Below, piece after piece: positions 53,311 to 62,284 of a stretch of 64,000 bases of DNA. Below the pieces are notes generated by a model, which saw only the letters and a list, made by a program, of their open reading frames with translations, was not told the DNA's origin and ran no database searches. The DNA comes from Niabella yanshanensis. Lineage in GTDB: Bacteria > Bacteroidota > Bacteroidia > Chitinophagales > Chitinophagaceae. A program made the position numbers and the translations under genes. Positions within the stretch are counted from its first letter, which is position 1; every line of letters begins with the position of its first letter. Location of the stretch: assembly GCF_034424215.1 (NCBI RefSeq), contig NZ_CP139960.1, positions 3,844,001 to 3,908,000 on the forward strand. The letters run 5' to 3'.

Positions 53311-54822
53311 TTAGAAAAGGTTAAATGCAATTGGAGGTAATGCCCGGGTTCCGCCAGGCCCCGAAGCTCTTATTTCATCGATGGTGATGGTACTTCCAGG
53401 CCTTGCCCTTTCGATAAGGCTGCGTACCGCGTTAAATGAGTTGCCGGATACTGCTTTATGCATAAACTCTGGGTACCCTGCGCCTGTAAAAGTCATCGTG
53501 TATTCTACAACCGTAAACTTAACACCTTCAAATACAAAGTTTTCCAACTCTGCTCTCACACCTGCCTGTGCTTTAAATTCATTAACCCGCATACGCCCGC
53601 CACGGCTGGCGCCCACCATGGCAGTAGGTGTTGGTACCGATTTTACCCGGAAATCGAAACTGGTAGACTGTTTACCGTCATTGACGGTCACTTTTGCGGT
53701 TCCGGGTGTGGTCACCTTTGCAATATATTTACCACCGCTGCCAGAAATAGAGCCCTGGCTAATGGATACACGAAGGTTAGCTGCATTTGTTCCGCTTCCA
53801 CCGCCTACAGATATCGGATTATCCAACCCTACATAGAGTACTTTTACAGCGTCAGCACTTACTGTAAGGCCTGTGGGAGATGCTACCGTATAAGTGATAT
53901 CTCTTGAAAGCGTAGCAGTAGTACCGTCAGGTTTTACAAAAGAGATATTGACCTTCCTGGTGTAAGTGCCCGGTCCACCAGCAGTTGTTTTATATTCTGC
54001 CAGGCCATTAGCATTTAACGGTACTGCTGCTCCGTCAATGGTTACGGTAGGCTTTGCGTTTTTACTGAATGCTCCAACCCCTGCAGTAATCGTAAACTCA
54101 CTACCTGGTAAAAGAAACTGCGCATTAGCCGTGGCCAGGGCCTGAAACTCATCATACACTACCTGTACTTCACCAATCTGGTTATGACAGTATTCAACTA
54201 CCTGGGCTTCAGCATTTTTAATATCACTTTGAAATTTCGAAAGAACCGTGATGGCTGCAATTGCCGGGGTTCTTCTAAAATAGGCATCCTCCCAGTTTTT
54301 ATTGCTCTTATTCTGCACATCCGGCATGGTCAGATCAAGTGGCAGGCTATTCTGGAACTGGGCGTTGATTTTAGCGTCAATACCCAACAGGCTCTTTTTA
54401 TAGTCGGTTAATTTATTGAACAGTTGCTGTCCGCCATCGCCATCTACTAATACTTTGGTAGCAGCATTGGTGTTTTTCGCATTAAAGTGTCCGCCGTTTG
54501 CGCCACCAGCCTCATTGGTGATCTGGGTCTTTACATTGTCTATATAAGCAACCATTTCATCGGACAGCTGTTTAGCCCGGTCGGCCTTGGGTTTCCATAT
54601 CGCTGCCAGGTCCCTGGTTTTGGGATCATTTAATTTACTCTCAAGTGAGGAAAATATGGTTGCTGTTTTTTTATCAATGGTAGCGCTGGCATTAGAGAAG
54701 CTTTTATCCATTGTTTTAAAAGCATTTAATACCTCGCTTGATATATTCAGTGCCAGCAATGCTGTAAGCACCAAATACATCACGTTAATCATTTTTTGCC
54801 GGGGCTCTTTAGGTAAAGCCAT
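53311..54822 (-). CDS. gldM: Gliding motility / type IX secretion protein GldM
   Basis: 503 residues. A single transmembrane helix near the N-terminus (MINVMYLVLTALLALNIS) anchors a long periplasmic part (domains D1-D4: helical bundle around 40-200, then Ig-like domains containing PTVTIDGAAVPL and KVLYVGLDNPISVGGGSG). GldM forms with GldL the proton-driven inner-membrane motor, and its periplasmic dimer transmits torque to GldKN. Confidence 0.95.
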   Translation of the reverse strand: MALPKEPRQKMINVMYLVLTALLALNISSEVLNAFKTMDKSFSNASATIDKKTATIFSSLESKLNDPKTRDLAAIWKPKADRAKQLSDEMVAYIDNVKTQITNEAGGANGGHFNAKNTNAATKVLVDGDGGQQLFNKLTDYKKSLLGIDAKINAQFQNSLPLDLTMPDVQNKSNKNWEDAYFRRTPAIAAITVLSKFQSDIKNAEAQVVEYCHNQIGEVQVVYDEFQALATANAQFLLPGSEFTITAGVGAFSKNAKPTVTIDGAAVPLNANGLAEYKTTAGGPGTYTRKVNISFVKPDGTTATLSRDITYTVASPTGLTVSADAVKVLYVGLDNPISVGGGSGTNAANLRVSISQGSISGSGGKYIAKVTTPGTAKVTVNDGKQSTSFDFRVKSVPTPTAMVGASRGGRMRVNEFKAQAGVRAELENFVFEGVKFTVVEYTMTFTGAGYPEFMHKAVSGNSFNAVRSLIERARPGSTITIDEIRASGPGGTRALPPIAFNLF

Positions 54823-54974
54823 AAATTATTGCCGATTTATGTTTTGATTTGAGATGCAGGAGTTCTCAATATTCAATTTTAGATTCCATTTCTTCTGATA
54901 CACCACTGCTGCAGTAGCTTTCGAAGACATTTTTGAGAAAATACCGGTACGTAGATATTGCCGGTATATAATAT

Positions 54975-55601
54975 TTATGCACCTTTCATTTGCATAGCAG
55001 AGATCATGCTGCTGTAAACCTGGTTTAATTTTGCAAGGTTTTTAGCCAGTTCTGCCATTTCCTTCTGAGTGGCTTTTGCATCTTCAGCACTGTTAATTAA
55101 AGCATGAGAAGTTTCCGCCAGCTTATTATAATAGGTATTTACCCTGTGAATAGAAAGTGTAGCTTCTTTTACCTGCTTGGCATATTCTTCTGTTTCAACA
55201 ACACTGTTAGAAGCACTGCTGATCTTATTAATGTTGGTTTCTAATGATTTAAAGCCCTCACTTAACCTGTTTAATGAATCAGGTGTAATGTCCGCTGCCT
55301 GCAACATTTCATCCATAGATGCCAATGCGCTGCCGGTACGGGTTGTTTTAGCAGGCGCCGCTTCCACCACTGCTACGGTGGTAGCATCATCCAGCGCTTC
55401 AGGCTTAAATGCATACATCAATGCATATATTAAAAACACCAATGCCTCCGTATACATACCAAATTTTAACCAGGTGTCCGGGTCTCCGATGGGAGCCGTA
55501 TTAGTAAGTTTGAACAGGGCTCCTAATAACACAGGCACAGCGCCCAATGAGAAGAAAATATTCAAATAACGCTGGATGTTGGAGTTTTTTTCTGCCGGCA
55601 T
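54975..55601 (-). CDS. gldL: Gliding motility / type IX secretion protein GldL
   Basis: 208 residues. Two transmembrane helices with the conserved charged residues Lys31 (LGALFKLTN) and Glu52 (MYTEALVFLIYA) that make up the proton path, then a cytoplasmic coiled-coil-like part (SLETNINKISSASNSV...). Energises the T9SS with GldM. Sits 48 bp after gldK and 152 bp before gldM. Confidence 0.95.
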   Translation of the reverse strand: MPAEKNSNIQRYLNIFFSLGAVPVLLGALFKLTNTAPIGDPDTWLKFGMYTEALVFLIYALMYAFKPEALDDATTVAVVEAAPAKTTRTGSALASMDEMLQAADITPDSLNRLSEGFKSLETNINKISSASNSVVETEEYAKQVKEATLSIHRVNTYYNKLAETSHALINSAEDAKATQKEMAELAKNLAKLNQVYSSMISAMQMKGA

Positions 55602-55649
55602 ATAGTTTGTTTTTTTATTATGTTTTATTTGTTATTTATGCTTTTGTAG

Positions 55650-56864
55650 TTATTCCGGAAGATTAATTACTACGCGGAAACCAATGTAAGAGTGAGTGGC
55701 ATCCATATCTTCGTAAGACCGGTTACTCGTGGTAACCATTGACGGAGAATCTTTCCAGCTTCCGCCTCTTAATACCTTTCTTCTCTGGAATTTTGATTCG
55801 GATTGAGGTGTTCCAAACTGTATGTCAGGATTAAACCGGTTCTGGAAATTTTCACCGCCTTCGTAATAAGAGGTGATCATCCACTCCGATACGTTATCCG
55901 CCATATTGTAAAGTCCTGCCTGACCTTTTTTACTATCATTTACATAAACCGGGAAGATCTTACCCTGTGCCTCTACATCAACCTGATCGCTATCTTTCGA
56001 TTTCGAAGATTTCTTTTTCTCGTTACCAGCAATATCAAGGCTAGCAGCGTAGGACCATTCTGCTTCTGTTGGCAGACGACATTTTCCCCCTTCGGCCATT
56101 TTGTTCTTGGCCTGGTAAGTGTTGATCTTTTGCTTGGTCATCCAGTCGCAAAAAGCGTTGGCCTGGTTCCAGCTTACACCAACAACCGGGTAATTCTGAA
56201 ATTTAGGGCTGCTGAAATACCCCACAGCCATCTGCTCGTTATTCGAATATCCGAAATCCCTCATCCATGTAAGTGTGTCGGGGTAAACGGGAACAGAATA
56301 CTTATAAATGAATTCACTTGGCGCCTTATCCTTATTTTCTTTTTTTGCAGCCTCCTGGTAGTTAAAACCCTGTAACAGGTAAACAAGCTTTTGAGGGTCA
56401 ATCGTTCTCTTGTTATTGATGGTTTTAGAAGGATCCATCAGCAAATCGCCTAACTGGCTCATAATCTGGGGATCGGCATAGTTGATTTTTGATGCCTGTT
56501 TCCAGTTTACAGCAGTGTCACCTGCAATAATGGTAACGTATTCTCCACCCAGCGTGCGTGCGGCAATAGAATCTCTCACCCAATAAACAAATTCTTTGTA
56601 CTGCGCATTGGTGATTTCTGTCTGCGACAGATAAAATCCGCTGATCAACACGGGTTTAGACAATTCTTTCTTCAAAACCGAGGAAGTATCAGCTTCATCT
56701 CCCATTACAAAGGTTCCGGTAGGAATTTCAACAACAGATAAAGGTAACGTTGCAGAGATATCAGATTTTTTACTAACCAGTTTCTTTAATCGCTGCCCTT
56801 TTTGGGCAGAAGAAAAATTTGTCGCTAAAAAAAGAACAAATACTACAGCCAGAAGTCTCTTCAT
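55650..56864 (-). CDS. gldK: Gliding motility / type IX secretion protein GldK
   Basis: 404 residues. Formylglycine-generating-enzyme-like (FGE-sulfatase) domain: IPTGTFVMGDEAD at the start, YFSSPKFQNYPVVGVSWNQANAFCDWM in the middle and VLRGGSWKDSPSM...GFRVV at the end. In characterised species GldK is a lipoprotein; here the signal peptide ends SSAQ and the mature start has no Cys, so the lipobox is absent. First gene of the cluster with a -7 box upstream. Confidence 0.92.
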   Translation of the reverse strand: MKRLLAVVFVLFLATNFSSAQKGQRLKKLVSKKSDISATLPLSVVEIPTGTFVMGDEADTSSVLKKELSKPVLISGFYLSQTEITNAQYKEFVYWVRDSIAARTLGGEYVTIIAGDTAVNWKQASKINYADPQIMSQLGDLLMDPSKTINNKRTIDPQKLVYLLQGFNYQEAAKKENKDKAPSEFIYKYSVPVYPDTLTWMRDFGYSNNEQMAVGYFSSPKFQNYPVVGVSWNQANAFCDWMTKQKINTYQAKNKMAEGGKCRLPTEAEWSYAASLDIAGNEKKKSSKSKDSDQVDVEAQGKIFPVYVNDSKKGQAGLYNMADNVSEWMITSYYEGGENFQNRFNPDIQFGTPQSESKFQRRKVLRGGSWKDSPSMVTTSNRSYEDMDATHSYIGFRVVINLPE

Positions 56865-56942
56865 GTTATATCAGATAAGGTTTAAAACTTTGCGAAACTC
56901 ATTTTTCGAGCAAAACATATACCAAAAAAGGAATTTGTTCCG

Positions 56943-56950
56943 CAAATATA
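56943..56950 (-). promoter_or_regulatory. Promoter -7 box of the gldKLMN cluster (TATATTTG)
   Basis: Reverse-strand TATATTTGCGGA matches TAnnTTTG, about 78 bp before the gldK start. No other gene lies between 56865 and 57076. Confidence 0.55.
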
Positions 56951-57076
56951 AGTGTTGCATCATATTTGGCCTTCGGCGTTTAGCTGGGTTTGGTTTTAAA
57001 AAGGATGAAACCTATCTTTTTTTAGACAAAACCGATTGTTGCATCGGATTTTTAATAAATAATTTATAACGGGCGC

Positions 57077-58246
57077 CTAAACTGATGCAGACTGTGAAAG
57101 TGCATTTTGCAGGTCTTTTATTAAGTAATCAGGGTCCTCAAGGCCAAAATATAACCGTATATGACGATGACTTTCATTTTCCTCGTCATACACATTTTCT
57201 TTAACAAAGGCACAGCGGGGAATAACCAGGCTTTCATGCCCACCCCAGCTCACCGCCATTAAAAAATGTTGCAAGCTTTCACAAAATTTAATGATAGCCG
57301 ACCTTTTTTTATTTTTAATAACAATGGTAACCAACCCCAAAGCAGCTTTCATTTGTTTTTTAGCCAGGTCATATTGGTCGAAAGACGGATGGAAGGGAAA
57401 TATGAGCCGTTGAATTGCTTCATGAGACTCTAAAAACCGGATCATCTGGGTGGTAGTTTGATTGATTCGCTCCAGGCGCATGGGGAGGGTTCTCAGGCCA
57501 CGCAGTAGCAGCCAGCCATTAAATGGCTGCAACCCACTGCCAATTGTCATGAATTCTGTGTCAAAAATTTTTTTCATCATGACATTTGTCCCACAAAGAA
57601 CGCCGCCCAATGTGTCACTGTGACCACCAATGTATTTGGTAGCTGTTTGCATAGCGATGTCGATACCCAATTCAACTACGTTCTGATAAACAGGCGTACA
57701 ATAAGTGTTATCTATAAAGGTGATAATATTTTTTTCTTTGGCCAACCGCGCAATTTCTGCTAATGGTTGTAGCTCGTAAGTCCAGCTATTGGGAGACTCC
57801 AGGTAATATAAAACCGTGTTGTCCCGGGTTGCTTCCTGCCAGTCGCCAGCCTGTCTACCATCAATGTAAGTTACGGTTATGTTAAAACGCGGTAAAATGG
57901 CGTCGAACATTTTTTTTGCGGAACTATACGGATTTTTTACTGATACGATGTGATCGCCCGCTTTTACATTAGCCAATACCCCGGCAAAGATGGCAGCTGC
58001 GCCACTGCTAAAAAGCAGGCAATCTTCCGAGCCCTCTAAAGCTGCCAGCTTTTTGCGAAGGATATCTGTAGTAGGATTAATGCCCCTGCTATAGATATAA
58101 TCGTTTCGTTCGTCTTCGAAAGCATTACTAAAACTTTCTACATCTTTAAACGAAAAATTACTGGCCTGCCAAATCGGTGGCGCTATCGCATTGAAATATT
58201 GATCCCTGTTTTCGCCGAGTTCATTTATTATATGTGAGAGGTCCAT
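57077..58246 (-). CDS. Trans-sulfuration enzyme (cystathionine gamma-synthase/beta-lyase family)
   Basis: 389-residue Cys/Met-metabolism PLP enzyme. Schiff-base Lys204 in TATKYIGGHSD, conserved YSRGINPTTDILRKKLAALE near the start, and SSGAAAIFAGV for phosphate binding. The family includes cystathionine gamma-synthase, beta-lyase, gamma-lyase and methionine gamma-lyase, which cannot be separated by reading. It begins directly behind the permease stop (adjacent bases) and so is co-translated. Confidence 0.9.
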   Translation of the reverse strand: MDLSHIINELGENRDQYFNAIAPPIWQASNFSFKDVESFSNAFEDERNDYIYSRGINPTTDILRKKLAALEGSEDCLLFSSGAAAIFAGVLANVKAGDHIVSVKNPYSSAKKMFDAILPRFNITVTYIDGRQAGDWQEATRDNTVLYYLESPNSWTYELQPLAEIARLAKEKNIITFIDNTYCTPVYQNVVELGIDIAMQTATKYIGGHSDTLGGVLCGTNVMMKKIFDTEFMTIGSGLQPFNGWLLLRGLRTLPMRLERINQTTTQMIRFLESHEAIQRLIFPFHPSFDQYDLAKKQMKAALGLVTIVIKNKKRSAIIKFCESLQHFLMAVSWGGHESLVIPRCAFVKENVYDEENESHRHIRLYFGLEDPDYLIKDLQNALSQSASV

Positions 58247-59581
58247 TTATAAGGATTTTTTTTTATTTTTTCGATAGAATAGAAAATAGACAGCGATAAA
58301 AAATGTCAATACAATCAAACCGGTTAAAGCTGCATAGTCATTCTTTTGATAGTCGGCCGCGATACTGATAGCCAGGAAAGCATAAGCCGCGATAAATATA
58401 ACCGGCAACAGCGGATAAAGCTTCATACTGTAAATGCCTGTTCCATCCAGGTGTCGTTTTTTTCTTCGGAAATAAAAGATACTACCTGCTGAAAGTGCCA
58501 TACCAAAACAATCCAGGAAAATGGAAAAACTCAGTATTTTGTCAAACTCTTCGGCCCAGAAAACGACGAGTACCGCGATCAGTGAAAAAATAGTTAATGA
58601 GGAAGTGAGGACGCCGTTTGTATTGGTTCTGGAAAATAAAGCCGGGAGCACTTTGTCATTACTCATGGCATACATAACCCGCGGATTGCTTAACAGAGAG
58701 CCATTGATATAACCCAGCACGCCCAGGAACAATAATACGGATAGAATATTTTCGGCCTTGGTGCCCAGGACTTTTGAAGCCATAATAGCGGCGATATTCT
58801 TACTGTCCTTCAGCTGCTCAAAACCTATTACTCTTACGTAGGCATAGTTTACAAGGAGATATAGAGACACAATAATAAAAATACCCCAGAAGATGCTACG
58901 TGGTACTGTTCGTAACGGATCTTTTACCTCGTCTCCGAAATTGATGGTTTGCTGGTAACCTCCATAGGTAAAGCTTACCGCAACCAGGCCGATCCCAAAA
59001 GCTTTGATATAGTCTGTAAAGGCTGTTGTTGTAGTAGTTTCGGGTTTTATAACAGGCGCGGCGGGCGCCAATAAAACAGATACGATCAGCAAAAGAACCA
59101 TCCCTATTTTGATGATCATCAGGATATTCTGGGTACGGGAGCTTAGTCTGAGCCCCAGCATATTCACGCCATAAAAGATGATGATGGCAATGATAGCAAA
59201 TAAAAGTTCTACGGTTTTGATCTCGGTTGATGCGGGAAACAATACCCCCGAAAGGTATTCACTGCCCACCAGGGCAACCATTGCCAGGGAAGCCGCATTA
59301 CTTACCAGGATGATGCAATTGATGGCAAACGCTATAGAAGGATGATAGGCATAGGAAAATACCTTATAATATCCGCCTGTGGCAGGAATGCGCGAGCCTA
59401 TTTCGGCATAGGTCAGCGCTCCGCAAAAAGCAACAATGCCTCCGGCCAGCCAGCAAAGGAAATAAGTCAGCACATCGGGAGTTGCCTTAGCTACATTTAC
59501 CGGGGCTCTGAATATACCCATTCCTATTACAAAGGATACGCAGATCATTGTGAGATCGAAAAGACCAAGCTGTTTTTTCAT
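58247..59581 (-). CDS. Amino acid permease (APC superfamily)
   Basis: 444 residues, about 12 transmembrane helices. Starts MKKQLGLFDLTMICVSFVIGMGIFRAPVNVAKATP, where the GMGIF loop is the glycine-rich unwound part of TM1 that binds the amino acid backbone, and contains TYGGYQQTINFGDEVKDPLRTVPRSIF. Forms a two-gene operon with the trans-sulfuration enzyme, so a sulfur amino acid is a plausible cargo. I looked for a SAM riboswitch in the leader and saw none. Confidence 0.9.
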   Translation of the reverse strand: MKKQLGLFDLTMICVSFVIGMGIFRAPVNVAKATPDVLTYFLCWLAGGIVAFCGALTYAEIGSRIPATGGYYKVFSYAYHPSIAFAINCIILVSNAASLAMVALVGSEYLSGVLFPASTEIKTVELLFAIIAIIIFYGVNMLGLRLSSRTQNILMIIKIGMVLLLIVSVLLAPAAPVIKPETTTTTAFTDYIKAFGIGLVAVSFTYGGYQQTINFGDEVKDPLRTVPRSIFWGIFIIVSLYLLVNYAYVRVIGFEQLKDSKNIAAIMASKVLGTKAENILSVLLFLGVLGYINGSLLSNPRVMYAMSNDKVLPALFSRTNTNGVLTSSLTIFSLIAVLVVFWAEEFDKILSFSIFLDCFGMALSAGSIFYFRRKKRHLDGTGIYSMKLYPLLPVIFIAAYAFLAISIAADYQKNDYAALTGLIVLTFFIAVYFLFYRKNKKKSL

Positions 59582-59840
59582 GTATGAATTTTTGTAAGCA
59601 GTAAAGCTGCAATGGCGGGTATGCGTTGTTTTCTCAAGTCATGTGTTTAAAAGTCGAATGATTTACGCGGGGTGCTCCCTTTTTCTGAAAGCGTTTTGTT
59701 GGCACTGAAGATAAAGAATTATTGAAAGCTGATAATTCTCTGGTGGTTTAAATAATAAAGACTTCCATTTGCTGAACCCTTAAAGTTGCGGGCGGAATAT
59801 TATTCATAATTAAAATATGCATATTTGTATACCAATATAT

Positions 59841-60632
59841 ATGGAGATAGCAGGCTACATAGCAGCATTATTAATTGGCCTAACCCTGGGCCTGGTTGGC
59901 GGTGGTGGGTCTATATTAACTGTTCCCATACTGGTATATCTTTTCCAGGTATCGCCGGTGCTCGCCACTTCCTACTCATTATTTATAGTGGGGGTGACCA
60001 GCCTGGTAGGCTCGATCAATAGCTTCGCCAATAAGAAAGTTGACTTTAAAACCGTTGTGGTATTTGGAGTGTTATCGGTCATTACCGTTTTCTGTATACG
60101 TCATTATCTTATTCCTCATCTGCCTTCATTTGTGAGTATTGCAGGGTTTCAGGTACCAGTGTCTCTTCTGACCATGTTATTGTTCGCTATTCTCATGATT
60201 GTGTCTTCTTTTTCAATGATCAGGGCAGAAAAGGAGAGCACTGTTGTTCGCCGGACCGGGGTTGGCTATATCGCATTGTATGGGATTGCTGTAGGGTTAG
60301 TAACCGGTTTGCTGGGCGCCGGTGGTGGCTTCCTGTTAATTCCTGCTTTAACGGTATTGCTCCGGCTTCCCATAAAGAAAGCGATTGGTACCTCGCTGGT
60401 GATCATTACACTTAACAGTCTTATAGGTTTTGCAGATGATGTAACTCATCATCAAATGAATTGGCCGCTGCTGCTAAAAATAACAGGGATATCTGTTATA
60501 GGTATTCTGGCCGGCTCAGTAATCAGCCAGAAATTAGACGGGGGCACTCTAAAAAAGAGCTTTGGCTGGTTTGTTTTATTAATCGGTATTTATATCATCT
60601 TTCATGAATTAACAGGTCTGTCCGGGCATTAA
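59841..60632 (+). CDS. Sulfite exporter TauE/SafE family protein
   Basis: 263 residues with about 8 transmembrane segments and the internal duplication of the family (LGLVGGGGSILTVPILVYL in the first half, TGLLGAGGGFLLIPALTVLL in the second). A longer frame begins at 59817, but the ATG at 59841 (MEIAGY) leads directly into the first membrane helix. Transports small organosulfur or sulfur-oxyanion compounds. Start of a sulfur-transport set on the + strand, with a YeeE gene 4-5 bp downstream. Confidence 0.9.
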   Translation: MEIAGYIAALLIGLTLGLVGGGGSILTVPILVYLFQVSPVLATSYSLFIVGVTSLVGSINSFANKKVDFKTVVVFGVLSVITVFCIRHYLIPHLPSFVSIAGFQVPVSLLTMLLFAILMIVSSFSMIRAEKESTVVRRTGVGYIALYGIAVGLVTGLLGAGGGFLLIPALTVLLRLPIKKAIGTSLVIITLNSLIGFADDVTHHQMNWPLLLKITGISVIGILAGSVISQKLDGGTLKKSFGWFVLLIGIYIIFHELTGLSGH

Positions 60633-60636
60633 CATC

Positions 60637-61232
60637 ATGATGGGCTATTTGGCTAACTTTATAAATAATATGATAGAGTTAATTCGAAAACCCTGGCCCT
60701 GGTATATAGCCGGCCCGCTGATAGGGCTGATTGTACCCACTTTGTTACTGTAGGCAATAAACATTTTGGGATATCGGCAAACCTGAGACATATTTGTGCC
60801 GCCTGTATTCCGGCCAACATCCCTTTTTTTAAATACAACTGGAAAAAAGAAATCTGGAACCTGTTTTTTGTTGCAGGTATTCTCGTTGGCGGGTTTATAG
60901 CTGCGCATGGGTTGTCTAATGGGGACGCAGTATCCATAACACCCGCGCTGGCTGCCGAGCTTCGGACTTATAATGTTACCGATACCCGGCATTTATTACC
61001 ACAGGAAATATTTAGCTGGCAACATTTATTAACCTTGAGGAGCTTTATATTGTTGGTGGTTGGCGGATTCCTCGTTGGCTTCGGCACCCGTTATGCAGGT
61101 GGCTGTACAAGTGGCCATGCCATTATGGGACTCAGTAATCTGCAATGGCCATCCCTGGTGGCAACCATATGTTTTATGACCGGTGGCTTTGTTATGGCCA
61201 ATGTATTACTTCCAGTCATCATGAAATTATAA
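60637..61232 (+). pseudogene. YeeE/YedE-family thiosulfate/sulfur transporter half, frameshifted
   Basis: The first frame (60637-60753) reads MIELIRKPWPWYIAGPLIGL, then meets TAG at 60751. One base earlier the family sequence resumes: GNKHFGISANLRHICAACIPANIPFF and on to a normal YeeE end with GGCTSGHAIMGLS. Restoring a single T at 60751 (CTG-TTA-GGC) reunites the two parts. The rest of the reading frame is intact, which points to a recent mutation, a phase-variable or tolerated frameshift, or an assembly error. Confidence 0.85.
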
Positions 61233-61242
61233 AACTGATTTA

Positions 61243-61722
61243 ATGAACAATAAGGTTACTGATTTTGAAGTACAGCCTGATGACAATGCTCGCACCCCTA
61301 ATACCGGTATTGCATATAATTTGAGGTATTTACTTGTAGGTATGGTATTTGGAATTGTATTTGTAAAGGCGGAAATCGTTTCCTGGTTTAGGATACAGGA
61401 GATGTTCAGGCTGCAGAGTTTTCATATGTACGGTGTAATAGGAAGTGCGGTGATCGTTGGCGTTATTTCAGTTTGGATAATAAAGAAGTTCGGTTTAAAG
61501 GCCATAGATGGAACTCCTGTTACTTTTCAATCTAAGAAATTTCATAAAGGACAGATTTTCGGAGGACTTATGTTTGGACTGGGTTGGGCCATGACCGGCG
61601 CCTGTCCGGGTCCTTTATTCGCACAGATCGGCTCAGGGTTTACCGTTGTGATAGTCGTGTTGCTCAGCGCTATTGCAGGTACCTGGGTATATGGTTATAT
61701 AAAGGAAAAGCTCCCCCATTAA
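61243..61722 (+). CDS. YeeE/YedE-family protein, second half (DUF6691 type)
   Basis: 159 residues with four membrane segments and the family Cys motif TGACPGPLFAQIG, the counterpart of GGCTSGHAIMGLS in the frameshifted neighbour 10 bp upstream. In single-chain TsuA transporters the two halves are fused; here they are separate genes, probably co-translated. Role: uptake of thiosulfate or a related sulfur species. Confidence 0.9.
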   Translation: MNNKVTDFEVQPDDNARTPNTGIAYNLRYLLVGMVFGIVFVKAEIVSWFRIQEMFRLQSFHMYGVIGSAVIVGVISVWIIKKFGLKAIDGTPVTFQSKKFHKGQIFGGLMFGLGWAMTGACPGPLFAQIGSGFTVVIVVLLSAIAGTWVYGYIKEKLPH

Positions 61723-61989
61723 GAGAAAGCTTTCCTTTAACTATGAGCCGATACTAAAATATTTTATCGTAACTAGCTCTCTGTAGGGATCATCTGCCTT
61801 CTCGGGGGGCCGGCGTTTCCTCCGGCGCTTGTAACCATTGATGAATGTTGTAAAGGTGTTCCCGCTAAATTAAAACGTAAGCAATTCACTTATGCAAAAA
61901 TGCAGCTGCCGGGCAAACGAAGTGAAACCAGCGGGGCAGGTATTTTAGGCCCCGTCTGTTCATGTTCAAACAAACTTAATACATTTCTG

Positions 61990-61997
61990 TACTTTTG
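61990..61997 (+). promoter_or_regulatory. Promoter -7 box of the cobalamin-controlled transcript (TACTTTTG)
   Basis: TACTTTTGCGGC matches TAnnTTTG and ends 8 bp before the riboswitch begins. The rest of 61723-61989 shows no gene; a GCCGG/CCGGC hairpin lies at about 61810-61833. Confidence 0.65.
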
Positions 61998-62004
61998 CGG
62001 CGAT

Positions 62005-62177
62005 TTTTGGTCTCCGCGGTTAGCGGAGTTAAAAGGGAAGTCCGGTGTGAGTCCGGCGCTATCCCCGTAGCTGTAAGGTTTACGGATTTCTAGAATCCAG
62101 TGTTTCGCTCATATCCACTGTGTGCCGGCCGGCGCATGGGAAGGGAGCCGGAATGAAGCCAAGCCAGAAGACCTGCC
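62005..62177 (+). promoter_or_regulatory. Cobalamin (B12) riboswitch
   Basis: Conserved blocks of the cobalamin aptamer in order: AAAAGGGAAGTCCGGTGTGA, CGGCGCTATCCCCGTAGCTG, then GAATGAAGCCAAGCCAGAAG and ACCTGCC, the B12 box. Spacing fits a class I-like aptamer of about 170 nt. It precedes the BtuB-like receptor by 107 bp, so receptor expression should fall when adenosylcobalamin is plentiful. Confidence 0.93.
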
Positions 62178-62284
62178 AATTTTCGCATTATATTATTCAG
62201 GCTTTCGGGTGAAAAGCGTGAAATGTAACCGCTGCTGCGTTTATGTTTCCTTTTGCCCCGCCATTCAACTAAAACACTTTACAA

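Noticed and set aside
53381-53907. 150-codon frames on the + strand over gldM
   Set aside because: Antisense shadows of gldM, with no domain and no start context.
56863-57069. 68-codon + strand frame between gldK and the trans-sulfuration gene
   Set aside because: Lies in the gldK promoter region, has odd composition and no support.
59582-59840. Possible SAM riboswitch upstream of the permease/trans-sulfuration operon
   Set aside because: The conserved SAM-I and SAM-II core sequences could not be found on the reverse strand.
61780-62080. Open frame of roughly 100 codons between the YeeE half and btuB (reads ...ALVTIDECCKGVPAK...)
   Set aside because: No start codon in a plausible place, unusual composition, and it runs into the riboswitch.
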